DNA of 64,000 bases, taken from Symsagittifera roscoffensis. Taxonomy: Eukaryota; Xenacoelomorpha; Acoela; Convolutidae. Shown here piece after piece: positions 46,586 through 58,256 of the stretch. The DNA lies in contig NC_087065.1 in the NCBI RefSeq assembly GCF_963678635.1, positions 21,457,480-21,521,479 on the forward strand, in the 5' to 3' direction. The position numbers were made by a program, and so were the translations under genes. The notes under the pieces are model-generated. The model was not told the DNA's origin. It did not search any database and saw only the letters and a program-made list of their open reading frames with translations. The first letter of the stretch is position 1. Each line of letters starts with the position of its first letter.

Positions 46586-49500
46586 TTATGCATTCGTGGT
46601 GGCGGACGCAGTTCGTGACCTGGGCGTGTTCATTTTCTCGCTAATCGGTTTTCGCATGAGGAACGCGTGCTCTGTGAATGCCTTGTGGTCGTTCTCGTAG
46701 TCTAGATGGACGAAGGCCACCTCCACCTCCGAGAGCAGCTCCAGCTTGTTCTGCAGAGACTCCCCGATGTCATGAGCTTCTCGCAGACTCATATTCTCAT
46801 CCAATGTCACGTGCACGTCTGAATGTAAAAAAAAACATTGCACAACACCAAGGAAAGATGAAAAACTGAAAATTGTATCACGAAATATTATTTCGAAACA
46901 ACTCATTGGACTAAAATTGCAAGTTGAGATTCAACATGAGACTCAAGTTGAGGCGAAAGAAGAGAAAAAATTAGCATGAAGAAGCACGGAACACTTGCCC
47001 CAAAAATCGACGCTCTCAAATGAATTACATTGCATGATACTTAACAGAGGCGAAACAAACGAGCTCCTCAATTTTGCAATATTTACTCCCGATTGCAGCC
47101 AAGATCTGAAATATTAGAACTATGCAGAATAGCAACCCACCTGTTAGGAATCCGGACCCGAGATGGAATGCCCTGACTGTGTCGATGTTTCGGATCTTGG
47201 TGTCGTGGTAGAGGGAGAGCCAGGTAATCTTGGCTAAGACGGAGGGCGGGGCTGTCTTCCCCGTGATGACTTTGATCTGGTCCGAGCCAGTCTTCCACCA
47301 ATTGTAGCAGATGTAGAACGAGATCAGAATAGCACCTGAAAAATCAAACATCGTCATAGAAAATTCATTAAAAATTACTAGAAACCTAGAAAAAGGTAGG
47401 CCATGGAGAAACGGTAGAAGAACTCTAAAAAAGAGGCTTACCAAATGGAGGTGTAGGGTTTTCCGTTATGCTTATTTTGGTGAATACGCACGGTTCTTAA
47501 AAGTCTGTTACAATTTTTCTATTTCAAGAATTCAATTTTTTTGATGTCCACTAGTGGGCAAAATTAAGTTAAGAATTTAAACAAACTTTTGGATCAGCTG
47601 TTAGCAAAATAATCACAGAAGCGAAGAGGAGCTTCGCAACACTTGCAATGCAAAAAAAAACACATAGCGCTACAAAATAGTGACAAGGAAAAAGACAAAA
47701 ATAAAATTTTCTGAACAATTAAATTGGAAAAAGTTACTTGAAAAACTAACTTGACAAATGTTGAAAAATTACAGCGATAAAACTTCATATTTGTATCAGA
47801 TGAAGTTCATAAATAGCCCTTAAAAAATGGAAATCATTAAACGAGCGGCAACAAAGGCGACAAACTTTGAATCGAAACCTGTTGAGCTGAAAACAAAACT
47901 GTTGTCATAAAAATTGCAATAAATTTAAGAAAGTTTTTACGACCCATCCAAACTGAAACATATTCCCAAACGGATATATTTTGCTACGTGGTAAATTTAC
48001 AAATTTGTGAAGTTTCTGATATAAAAAAACTGTTTAAATTAGAACAAAAGCCGTGCTTTAAAAAGTAAACCAATAAAAACCCTATCAGCTAAAAAAGGGC
48101 GTTTAAAAAAACGGAACCTGAACCATTATAAACTGGGACGAAAACCATGAACGCAAAAAAAATGAGACGTTTTTAAAAATAATTTTAATCTAAAACGGGT
48201 TTGAACTAATTACTAGCTAAGTTTTAGTACTTTGATTTGAACTTTCAAGAAATTGAGCAAGTCAGATGAAAGATCCTCTAGAAGTGATCCTCTAAAATTG
48301 AAGATCTTGTGGACAAAGTTGTTTACGGGAAAAAATAAAGTCTAGAACCCGATTGCAATACCCTTGCTTAGGGTAATCAGCTATCCTTTATAATAACTTT
48401 ATCGCTCTTCAAATTCAAACAGTTTTGCCAGTTTATTCAGGGTCTGAAAACGCCAGTCATCACAATCTGAAGGATGAAACTGTAAAAGATCCAAAATTAT
48501 GAAAGTTGTCACACTTTTATCAACTGACTGTTATAGCTGAACTCACTTTTTATTCCAATTCTTAGTAAAAAAAATTCACGCAGTTAAGTAGTGAAAAAAT
48601 TCACGCTGTTAAAACTTCTTGCAGATGGTAATAACTAGCATTTTCAGACCCCAAAAAACTAGTGATCCCTTGAATCCAGGGGCTGATTCAGGAGGGGGTT
48701 CGTAAGCCCCCTCCCCTCGGGGATTCGACCCCTTGCCGGCCCAAAAGATCCCCCCTTTGGTACTTTTTACGAATCCGTTTTTGGCTGACCGACCCTAAAT
48801 ATTTTCTAAGGGCGCCAATATATACTAATTTTGAGGGTTTTTAGTCAAAATTTTCCAAAAAGGGTCCAAAAACGGCTTTTTTTGACCAGCGCAAATTTTT
48901 TTAAGTCAAAATAGTGTCCTTGATGTGTTCTGAGAGCGCTCGGAAAATAAGTTTGACCAACCTAAAAAAAGGTCGACAAAATTTTCAAAAACTTCTTGAA
49001 AATCTACCCTACTCGAGAAAATCCTAGATCCGCCCCTGCAAGAATCCAACTACCGAAAATTTCATAGAGGGTAGTTGAGATAACTTGCTCACGGCCGATG
49101 TAACAAGTTTGCTGAAATTTTGTCCAAAATGATAGTTGAAGTTAGACATTTAAGCGAGTATATAACTTAATTTTGTCCACCAGTGTAGATAACTGAGTGT
49201 ATACAAGTAAGTTTTGGGCAAAATATGAAATTTTATATTCACGTAGCTCAACATCGTGAAAATTGTTGATCCCAACAAAATATACATCTATCTTTTACGT
49301 TGTGTCAATACCTCCGCTCAATTACGCATTGTTTAAGCGCATTGTTTAACTGAGGTATTTTTTGAGTACTTTTATCGGTGAAATAGGGTGTTTCAGATAA
49401 ACCCGCTCAAAATAAACCAGAAATTTTCATTTAGTAATTGTCAATTGAGCTGAGGTACAGAAATTTTGTAACAAGAACTTAAGATTCTTTTATTGACAGC

Positions 49501-51502
49501 AATACTGTACAGACAAATCAAGTTTAAGCCTATCTAATTGTTTGTTAAGAACACAGTTCAAAATTCAAACAACCTCAGATCTTTATTATTACTTAAGATA
49601 AGTATATTTTGTAATCTACCTCCCAGACCAAAAATCATGACATACATTTCATTGCCAATCGTAGATGGTAAACTCAAGAATTTGAAAGCTAGCTTTTCAG
49701 GATAGCCGGTTAGTTTGCAAGTAGCAAGTTTGACAGTTAGTAAAGCAAAGAAAAATAAGTAAAACATATGAAGACGAATTTTTATCCATTTTTCCCCCAA
49801 GTTTATTTTAACATGATTGACTCATCGGTAAAAACATGCTTCAAAAGTCTCGATTTAACAATCATTTGTATGATTAGAATCAAAAAGTAAAAAAAAACTC
49901 AGATTTCGCAATATGAAGAATTCAGCCCATATCTTAAATTCGTGACGTGGTCGGAGGAACCACGAAATGAAACCGAAGCTGAGACTGCAGAACCAAAAAA
50001 AGTGCAACTGCCAATTTTCGTTTGAACTGACCAATGGGATCGACGACCTTCAAGAATGTGAACTGTGAGGCGACCCATCCACAGGCGAGAGCGAATGAGT
50101 TGCCTATGATGTCGTTGAAGTGGTCTGTGGCCAGTGTCCGGGTGGATGGAGAGTGGATCCTCCTGCAGTAGAGGAACAGCAGCAGCTTCATCACTACCGT
50201 CACAAACACCATGATCTTAGATATCAAGTCCACGTGCGGGTCCGCGCTCCACGTGATGATTTGCTGAAACAGACAATTACAGCGATTTAATTGTTTCAGT
50301 TGTAGCTCTATACCAGGTTGATCTCAACAATTAGGACATATTAATGATGAGTTCAGATAGTTTGGAAGCACAGTTCGACTGAGCACTTCTCTTCAAGATT
50401 CTCATTTTCAATTTTGATAAATTCCAATAACAGCGCCTTGAAAATTGCTTTCACTTTTGTTCAGAAAATAATTTGTTCTTGTACTATTTAATTTAACTAT
50501 CTTTGAGTTAATAGTAATACCTATTTTAAAAATCTCATCGATAAATTAGTGTTCATACATGGTGCTTGAAAATGGTATCGAAACTAAGTGCCCAGTCAAA
50601 GACTAGCCACTTTTCCGTTTATTTTAGAAATCAATTCGTTTGAATGCATGAATTTCACCTGGTCCATCATGACTATCACTTTCAGTCTTAAGTTGAACTC
50701 AGTCGAACTGAACTCACCCACTGGTAGTCGGGGTAAATCTCACCACACGCTAGTTGCTACAACATAATTTTAAAAACAAATATTACAACTCGTTGTGTTC
50801 TTCCTAAAAACTGGAGTGCAGCCAGTATTTAGACAGCCGCGTATTCATACTGGTCAGTATTTAGACAAATACTGTATGAACCAATCAGAATCGAGAAAAA
50901 ACATAAATAATCCAAAATAAATAATAATTATTTATTAATTTCTTCTTTGTCTCGATTCTCATTGGTTGAAACAGTATTTGTCTAAATACTGACCAGTATG
51001 AATACGCGGCTGTCTAAATACTGACATGTAACCCTAAAAACTCCATTTCTATCCCTCATCACATTTAAAATTGACATTTCTATCCCTTCTTGTTCCCACT
51101 ACTATTTGAAAGAATATTGCACGTTTAGCCACCCTGAAGATTTCGTCTCATATTTACTAGGGACTTTTATGCGTAATATATGATGCACGAAATGTGTGTT
51201 GAAGAACATGGAAAAACTGAAGCCTACAGTGGGTTTTTATTCGCAACTTCAGGTAACTTCAAATTAGATCAAAATTCAGTCGTGATATGTAAGAAATTTC
51301 AACACAGAGGCTATGCTGCATGCACCACTTCACAAACGAAAGCGAGAAAAGACAAAAAGCAGCTCTATAAAGTGAAATAAAAAGGTTAAAAAAAGCACAG
51401 AATAATGCTGATGTGTCGAATTCGATCCTCCGACATCGCGATAAAGAGTCTCACCTCCTCGCATCGGCGTCATGGTCATTTGGAAGTTTAATAATAATAA
51501 AA

Positions 51503-51544
<42 letters not shown>

Positions 51545-51589
51545 CATAATAATAATAATAATCATAATAATAATAATAATAATCATAAT

Positions 51590-51625
<36 letters not shown>

Positions 51626-53504
51626 CATAATAATAATAAATTGTTTTCATATCAAAGATTATTCAACAGACATTTGTCAATTTACATAATTCTGATATGC
51701 AAGGATATCAAAAGGTCCGATAAGCTTAGTCAGGTGATGCCTTAAATTTGCTAAAACTAATCAATAAAAACGCAGCTAAAGCTGCTAAAAAAATTGCCAA
51801 TGCTATGCAGCAAAATTGCCACCAAATATAAACAAAACTGCAGCCAAATGCTGCATTGAATCTCAGGTCAGTAGATTAGGAACCTCACGCCCTTTCCTCT
51901 ATGCCACATTTCCTTGACCAACGGCAAACAATAGCCACTAATAAAGCAGAGAACAAATGCTATGAAATTTCTACCAAAATTGTTGTGCCACCATCAATAA
52001 AAAAAAATTTTATTTCGCTGGGAAATCTGAAAAGAAAACATTTCCTAAATAGATACTAGAAGCTTTTGAAAAGTAAACACAGTAAATCGTTGAAATTTTT
52101 GCAAGAAAATTTGAATTTTTGTCGCTTTGGTTTAAGACACGGTGGTTTCTCCAGTGAATTTCTATAGGTTCCAATATTCATAGGTTCCAAAATAAAAAAT
52201 CAGTCGCATAAGTTCCAAAATTTATCTTCTTGAATTCTGATTGGTTGAAATTTGAGCCTACCAAAGGGTAGGACTCTATACGAAATTTAGAGCCGGTTAT
52301 CGCCACGAAGCGGCGACGCGCGCGTAGCGCGCCCACCAGCGACCTTAAACCGAGACTCGGCTAATTTAGTCTTTTGACCAATTGAAAAGATTTGGAACTT
52401 ATGCGACTGCTTTTTTATTTTGGAACCTATGGGACTGATTTTTTATTTTGGAACCTATGAATACGCACCGTTTCTCCGTTTAAAATTTAATGTGCTAGCC
52501 GCACAATAAATTAAATGTTGATTCACTAAATGGTAATCACTATACGCATAATTGAATGATGTTTTAAGCTTTAATTTTGAATATCTAATAACCTGTAAGG
52601 ACTGGATCTGAACTTGTAGCGACGCCAGACCCATCACGACTGAAATGATAATAATAGCGGCCGGCTCCAACCTCGTTCTTCCGAACGGGTACGAGTAGAA
52701 GTTCGTTCTCTTAGCTGCTCTTGTCGTGTAAAATATAACTGCTCCCGAGACCAAATCTACTACACTGTCCACAAGACTGGAGAGAATGGCCATAGAACCT
52801 GAGAGATAGGATGCTATTAACTTAGCTATCATCAGTATTACATTAGCCACGAATGATAACTTAGCTGCAACTGCTATAGCTTTATTTGATTCTTTCAATG
52901 CTTCGGCCGCGTCGTCTTTGCTTACCGAGATGGAGTTTTCCGCATCTTCAATTGACTCGATAAAATCATCCTGCTTTGAGTAAAACTTTTTAAGTTTTCG
53001 TTTCACCTTTCCCGAGTTCCGTTTCTCTAGCTCGCTTCTGTACTCGGCTTGTATATTTTTGAATGAGTTAAACGCCACAGTTCGTTTGAGGTAGATTTCG
53101 GTATCTTGCTCGTCTACAACCGCGTAATAGGGGTTCGTAACTGAATTCACGTGACTCTTTTCAAGGTCATTGGAAATTAAAGAAACTACACAATCTGAGT
53201 TGTTATTGTTTACACCATTCATTAGCTTCGTGTCGAGTTTCAGAGGCGGCGGCCGCTCTTTGTGGTACTTGACTTTCTGATTAATGTGTTCTTCGTCGTT
53301 GTTATCTCCTATTAGTTCAGCAATAGAATCCCTGTCGCTTTTGTCAAGCGTTGAGCTGTCTGAGTTACGATTGTTGTTGTCGTTGCTGCTCAAAACTCCC
53401 GGCGGTTCAAGTGGGCTTGAAGTTAAGTTCGGATCTAGATAGGAGTCGCGACTGGGCTCTGAATCATTATTCAATGTATCGCCCAAAGCCTGACGTTCAT
53501 CCAT
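46586..53504 (-). CDS. Cation diffusion facilitator, manganese type
   Basis: The four exons are 53504-52593, 50263-50032, 47335-47141 and 46818-46586, with matching phases and 523 aa. Residues 1-205 form a polar, Asn/Ser-rich cytosolic tail. The membrane domain follows. Helix 2 holds D246/D250 (LVDSVVD), [10 protein letters not shown] precedes helix 3, and helix 5 holds D351/D355 (ATDHFND), with DPIG before helix 6. The cytosolic domain has [15 protein letters not shown] and [11 protein letters not shown]. DxxxD at both metal sites, in place of the HxxxD of zinc members, marks the Mn-transporting branch (plant MTP8-11-like). It probably exports Mn2+ from the cytosol into an organelle or out of the cell as a homodimer, by proton exchange. 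Exon 2 uses a GTCAGT donor. The introns hold two hairpin elements, a (TAA)n tract and SINE pieces. Confidence 0.93.
47450..48365 (-). repeat. SINE-like modules in intron 2 of the transporter
   Basis: CAGAAGCGAAGAGGAGCTTCGCAACACTTGC at 47612 and GTTTACGGGAAAAAATAAAGTCTAG...CCCGATTGCAATACCCTTGC at 48315 are family modules in the usual orientation. GTGAATACGCACGG at 47490 matches the end of the foldback at 52154-52468. Confidence 0.55.
48677..49038. mobile_element. hAT-like non-autonomous element (362 bp), CAGGGGCGGATC family
   Basis: Left end CAGGGGCTGATTCAGGA and the reversed right end CAGGGGCGGATCTAGGA are inverted repeats. Flanks CTTGAATC and CAAGAATC match at 6 of 8 bases. The inside carries GGCGCCAATATATACTAA and CTCGGAAAATxAG. 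It lies in intron 2 of the transporter; related partial copies are at 43069 and 43740. Confidence 0.75.
49045..49930. other. Intron sequence without recognised features
   Basis: Part of intron 2 of the transporter. AT-rich; nothing recognised. Confidence 0.4.
50813..51032. mobile_element. Hairpin element (220 bp) with 10-bp target duplication
   Basis: Arms of about 75 bp are nearly perfect complements; the first ~52 bp from CAGTATTTAGACAGCCGC are identical. CCTAAAAACT lies on both sides (50803-50812, 51033-51042). Each arm carries CAGTATTTAGACA twice, GCGTATTCATA once and CCAATCAGAATCGAG near the loop. The long arms and 9-10-bp duplication fit a Mutator-like or foldback element. The match between arms suggests a recent insertion into intron 1 of the transporter. 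Confidence 0.85.
51300..51486 (-). repeat. SINE copy with tRNA-like head
   Basis: CACAGAGGCTATGCTGCATGCACCACTTC at 51302 is a family module. The minus strand at 51486-51418 repeats the second tRNA-like unit of 32155-32345 (GACGCCGATGCGAGGAGG, then GGAGGATCGAATTC). Confidence 0.65.
51489..51640. repeat. (TAA)n microsatellite with CAT interruptions
   Basis: About 150 bases of AAT/TAA repeats directly after the SINE copy, perhaps grown from its tail. Poly-Tyr and poly-Asn frames across it are artefacts. Confidence 0.97.
51845..51985 (-). repeat. SINE fragment
   Basis: GAATCTCAGGTCAGTAGATTAGGA and CACTAATAAAGCAGAGAACAAATGCTATGAAATTTC match the tRNA-like unit and flank at 32100-32400. Confidence 0.6.
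52154..52468. mobile_element. Foldback element (315 bp) with ~10-bp target duplication
   Basis: Reversed, the right end GTGCGTATTCATAGGTTCC mirrors the left end GTGAATTTCTATAGGTTCC. CATAGGTTCCAAAATAAAAA units occur in both arms, once more often on the right. Flanks GGTTTCTCCA and CGTTTCTCCG match at 8 of 10. The centre is GC-rich (GCGACGCGCGCGTAGCGCGC), and TTCTGATTGG lies at 52235. It sits in intron 1 of the transporter, about 125 bases from exon 1. Confidence 0.8.
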
Positions 53505-54605
53505 TTTTGAACTAATCAGCGAATTTTAGCGCAGAAAAATTGGATGACGCCAAAAAGCTTAGTTGATAATTTTATTGGTTTCAGTTGCCTTCTAAGTAAA
53601 TAAAATAGTCAATGAAGCAACTTGCAAAAACGTTTCTGATTTTTGCCTGTTCAATTCGATAAAACAACACTTTTGAGGTTAATATGCCAATCACAGTAAA
53701 CTCTGAGGTAATCTTTTTCATAGGCTAGCTGATCAATTTAAATAACCAAATCAACCGGCTTAATTTCAGATATTTTCTATCTTTAAACGAAGAGTACTCA
53801 TCCGAGACGGCTTATTGATGCTTCAAAGTAAAATGAGTTGCCATAAATATCAGATCAGAAATACCTCGAGGTCCTCGCTGCGATTAAAAATTGGGTTTCT
53901 GCGCAGCAGTTGCGACGTGAACTAGATTGCTTTCTCGGCCCGATTTCAAGGTTCTAAGCGGTTTGAAGGTCCATCTAGAAGAATTACAAGATACCTATAG
54001 AAGAGATGTCAAAAGCTAAAGAGCTTCTAGTATCTGTCCACTGGTATTATAAGTCTGTTACCAAGAGAAGGTGATTTTTGTGACAATGTGAGCAGATTCT
54101 GCCGAAAGATTGTTTGAATTAGTGATTAGGATTCCCGCTAAAAGAGTCCAAGATTGAATATAATTTGTGTGACCTGTAAGACAGCAGAAGTATATGATTG
54201 AGCTCAAAGATATGTTCGAACATTACCACAGCTAGTTTGGGGTTGCTTCATAATGAACATCCACCGGTCGCCTAAGTTTTGGTCAGATGAAAGCATCGCT
54301 TTATCGTATCTACCTCGCTCGCTGCGACGCAGAAGTAATTTCACGCTTATTTGGGTCTGGTATTTAACAGACTTTTGGTTAAATTAAGAATCAAATGCTA
54401 TACTGGTATCATATCTGAAAATAAACACAAAATGATCAAATTATATAAACTGCTTGATATCCAATATTCAGCATGCTTTGAAGCAAATTTTATATTACAC
54501 GTTACTTTGAAAAAATAATGACTGTAAGAGCAAAATTGTTTAAAACGTCGAGCTGCAATTAAGCTTATGATGCTGCAGATACTTTAATACACGCTTTGAA
54601 AAACC
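53505..54605. other. Upstream flank of the transporter gene
   Basis: Should contain its promoter. No TATA box or other motif could be fixed. No coding exon seen. Confidence 0.35.
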
Positions 54606-55493
54606 TTCTCGAATATCTACACAGAGGCGAAGTAGAGCTTCGCACCACTTGCGACAACCATAGCATTGCAAGCAAGCGGACGAAAAATGAAACGAACGCC
54701 ACTAACGCAAAAACTGAAATTGTGTCGACGAGCCAAAAATACAGGGTGGCAATGGCATCCAAAAAATTAACCGCACTGATAAATGAATGACTGGCACAGT
54801 TAACTTTCGAAATTAGCGTCAACTATTCAAATTACCTGAAAAAAATCCTGATCCTAATTTTAAGGATTTAGTGAAAAAGTGCGGCAAGGTTTTTTGTAAC
54901 TGTGATTAACTTGCTGGTACTGAAAGATTACGCCTCGCGCTGATACCATGGCCACTCAGAATTACAAAAAAATTCATATTTTTTTGCCTCGAATGATGTT
55001 CAATTTGAAAAAAAAGTGGCAATACCATCGCTGGCGTAAATAAGCATTCAAAAACATTAAGCGAGCGGCAACTTAACCGACAAAAATTCAGCAAACAGCT
55101 TCCCATTAGGTCGAAAACGATTTTTTTGTCACCGAAACTTTTAAACTAATCAGCTGAGCTGAAACTCTTTGTACTGAGCTGATGATTTTTATTCTTTTGT
55201 GTAAAATTGAGTCATTAAACTAAACAAAGAAACAACAAAAAACCACAAGCAAATTAAGCATTTCAGCGAATAAAAAACATAAAATATACAAAATCAAGGC
55301 CAGTCATTTCAAAAAAATTCGGGCGTAAAGTCCGCGATGGCAAACTAAGCCGACAAATAAGACAAACAATAGACAATTTTTTGAAACGGAGTAATTGAAG
55401 TTTCTAAAACCAGGTGTCAGCCGGATTCGAATCGAGCCCCTTTGCCGTGTTATGCTTAGTCGTTACCTTTTTTCCAAATGAGTCGGAGAAGCC
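54606..55493 (-). repeat. SINE-like composite copy with tRNA-like head
   Basis: The body starts with CACAGAGGCGAAGTAGAGCTTCGCACCACTTGCGAC at 54615. The tRNA-like head is on the minus strand at 55493-55411, with GGCTTCTCCGACTCATT and the B box GATTCGAATCC. Total about 0.9 kb. Confidence 0.65.
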
Positions 55494-55739
55494 AAGAAAA
55501 ATGAACCGATTTGATACGCTTGCTAATTGGAAGCTTGAAGGAGAAATCCTGACAGACAGTTTAATTTTATTAAGAACAAGCTAATGAACTATAAACAAAA
55601 AACTCCGATATTTAACTGAAAAATCAAAACTGCCAAATTATGAATTACTAATTGAACTTAATTACTTCAAATTTCGAATTTGAAAGAAAAAAATGGCCTC
55701 AAAGCCCTTTGAATTTCACGAACAATTAATGATCGACAC

Positions 55740-56130
55740 TTCTTTGGTACAACTAACCCAATTTGAGAAAATTGGGAACTCTGTATATAAAACTCCAAAA
55801 CATCCGATCACATTTTTCGTGACATTCATACTTCTGCTGTTCGGTAGTGGATTTTGCTTTCCTTTTAACAAAAGAAATGAACTGAACTTAAAAAGAAATC
55901 AGAAGTCGAACCGCAAAAAAAAATAAATTTGAGCCGGCTTTCCTTTTCCTTTTACCAAAAGAAATAGTGGATTTTGCTTTCCTTTTAACAAAAAAAATGA
56001 ACTGAACTTTAAAAGGAATCAAAAGTCAAACCGCGAAAAATCAAACATGAGCGTGAACACATTTTTGAGAAAACAAAACAAAAAAATCAGCCACACCATA
56101 TAGAAGTATTCCTTACGTTCATGACTGCTG
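55740..56130 (-). repeat. SINE-like body fragment with a 116-bp tandem duplication
   Basis: AACCCAATTTGAGAAAATTGG at 55757, CACATTTTTCGTGACATTC and GAGCGTGAACACATTT match 62310-62540. TAGTGGATTTTGCTTTCC...TGAACTGAACTT is present twice, at about 55848 and 55964. Confidence 0.65.
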
Positions 56131-56899
56131 AACAAGAAATTACATAAAATCGGATCTATTTAGATTAAAAATTACAGGAAAGAAACAAAATGAATTTCAA
56201 TTTTAGTAAAAACATCTCAGTCTGAAGAAAATTCATGCTGTGCAAACCAAGCCGGAAAAACAAAGCAGACAAAAAATGAACCGATAACAATCGAAAATAT
56301 AGTGATGTAAAAAACGGCTATAACTTAGAAAATTTAAAATGGACAGAAGTTTCTAAAATTACCAGCCCATGAGGTTAAATATCTAAGCTGCAAAACTTCT
56401 TAAGATCAATATCAAATATGCCAGTATCAGTATAGCCAACAGTGTTGTTGTAGCAACTACAGACAAAATAACTGCAAAATTCACCTGGAAAAATTCTTGC
56501 AGAGTTCACATCTTGAAACAAACGAAACAAAAACCTAAATACGTCGAAAGCGCTCAACTGCCCTTTCCATATTAAAAAAAAACATTTGAAATTATTTCAA
56601 CAGCAAAATCACTGTACTCATAAATTAGTTTCCTGCTTAACTTTGTTCTTTATTTTCATTAGCCCGTACCGAACATCACTGCCATCAATAGTTTAATACA
56701 GCGTAATTAATTTCAAAAACTTAGTTTAAAAAAACTTAGTTTTCTTAATTTTCTGCAAAGTTTCAAAAAAATCATTAAAATGGTCAATTTGAGCAATAAT
56801 AATAGGATAGAGGATGATTATAACCAGACATCACCCCACCAAGGAGTCGAAATGTTTGAAAAGTAATTTTTGAAATTTAAAACTTATAATGGAACTAAG

Positions 56900-57420
56900 A
56901 TGATTTGAGCTTCCAAATTGGGAGGCCAGATTTGCCACCACTGAGAGCAACCCGCTATAAGGTTTGGAATTTGAAAATTTTGAAACAAAATTTCAGAAAA
57001 TTTTTGTAAAATCACCAAAAGCGTCATATCACGGAGAACAATTGGACTTGAGCAGTCACATTTTAATGCATGATTTGCAACGCCTGAGAGTAACCTGACA
57101 TCGCCCCACTATAGAGTTGGGAAAATCAAATTTTGTGAAACTTTTTATATCTGCGTTTTTTTTGAAAACTTATGGAAAAAATCAAAAAGAACGTCATATC
57201 TCGGAAACTACAAAAAATTGAGCCATCATATTTGGAGGCAAGATTTGCAACGCCTGATTGTTTATTGACAGTGACTCACTTTAGGTTTCGGAAAAACGTG
57301 TGAAGTTTTTTTAATCTAAGTTCTTTGAAAATTTTGAAAAAGTCATATCTCGTTAACTAATAGGATTTGGGAATTCATATTTGGAGGCCAAATTCAAACC
57401 CCTGGGGTACATTGATAGAA
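56900..57420. repeat. Satellite family 1, second array
   Basis: Three diverged units with landmarks near 56948, 57103 and 57270 (ACTATAGxGTTGG, AACGTCATATCTCGG, TTGGAGGCAAGATTTGCAACGCCTGA). Same unit and same orientation as 20540-21190, 36 kb away. Confidence 0.7.
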
Positions 57421-58130
57421 TCCTACAAGCGGGTCGCTCATTTCAAACGGTGTGATATAAACAATGAATTCAAAAAGGAAAGTAAACGATTTAGCTTGAA
57501 CATGAAAAATTCTTTCGTAAAACATGCAAAGATACCATGTTGAAAAAGCTTAAGCACGGCGAGATAGTGAAGCCCGCAGTTAAACAAAATTTATTTATTG
57601 TGGTTGATGACTCAAGAGAAAATGAATTTATTTCATGCTAAAATACATTCAAAATATATTCCCAGGGTAACATAGATGTGTGAGCAGGTAAAATGTCAAG
57701 CAGATACTTTTTCAGCAGATACTTGTCAATCGAAAATACATTACTTGTTTTTGAAAACGCAATTTGATCAACAAAAAATTACTTCAGCAAAAAAGATCAA
57801 GATTAAATTGACCAAACATGCATGCCCAAAAAAACGCACGGCTGTTAATAGGAAAAAGTTTGGCAACCAATTGGAGCCCTAACTATTGCAAGAAAAACTC
57901 AGGACGATACAAAAATTTAAGATAGAGGCAAAGCTGCACTTCAAAAACAAGCAACAACTGTCAACAAGAAGCTCTACAAAATACCAGCCTTGAAAATTGA
58001 AATTTCCACGCAGAGGCTGAAATCTCTGTCTAAGTTGGTCATAACAAAGAATCTACTATTGAGGCCTTTAGCTGTATACGAATAATGATACAAACGCATA
58101 TAATTGGTACTGAGTTGACAGATCTCCTCC
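57421..58130. other. Non-coding stretch
   Basis: A SINE-like module (GAGGCAAAGCTGCACTTC) lies at 57925. Nothing else recognised. Confidence 0.4.
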
Positions 58131-58256
58131 ATTCGGCTTGTGTATACATGGCATAATTGGACTGATCTCATCGACTCCCTAATTGGACTGAACTCATCGA
58201 TCAGTCCATAATTGGACTGCTCTCATCGATTCAGCTTGTGTATACATGGCATAACA
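58130..58256. repeat. Small nested tandem repeat
   Basis: CAGCTTGTGTATACATGGC (first copy CGGCTTG) flanks a block in which TAATTGGACTGxxCTCATCGA occurs three times. Confidence 0.85.

Noticed and set aside
47083-47301. 72-codon minus-strand frame overlapping transporter exon 3
   Set aside because: Out of frame with the CDF exon, whose sequence is clearly conserved.
51330-51745. Poly-Tyr and poly-Asn reading frames
   Set aside because: They are translations of the (TAA)n microsatellite at 51489-51640.
55411-55493. Functional tRNA gene
   Set aside because: Boxes A and B are recognisable but the arms do not pair into a cloverleaf; it belongs to a SINE head.
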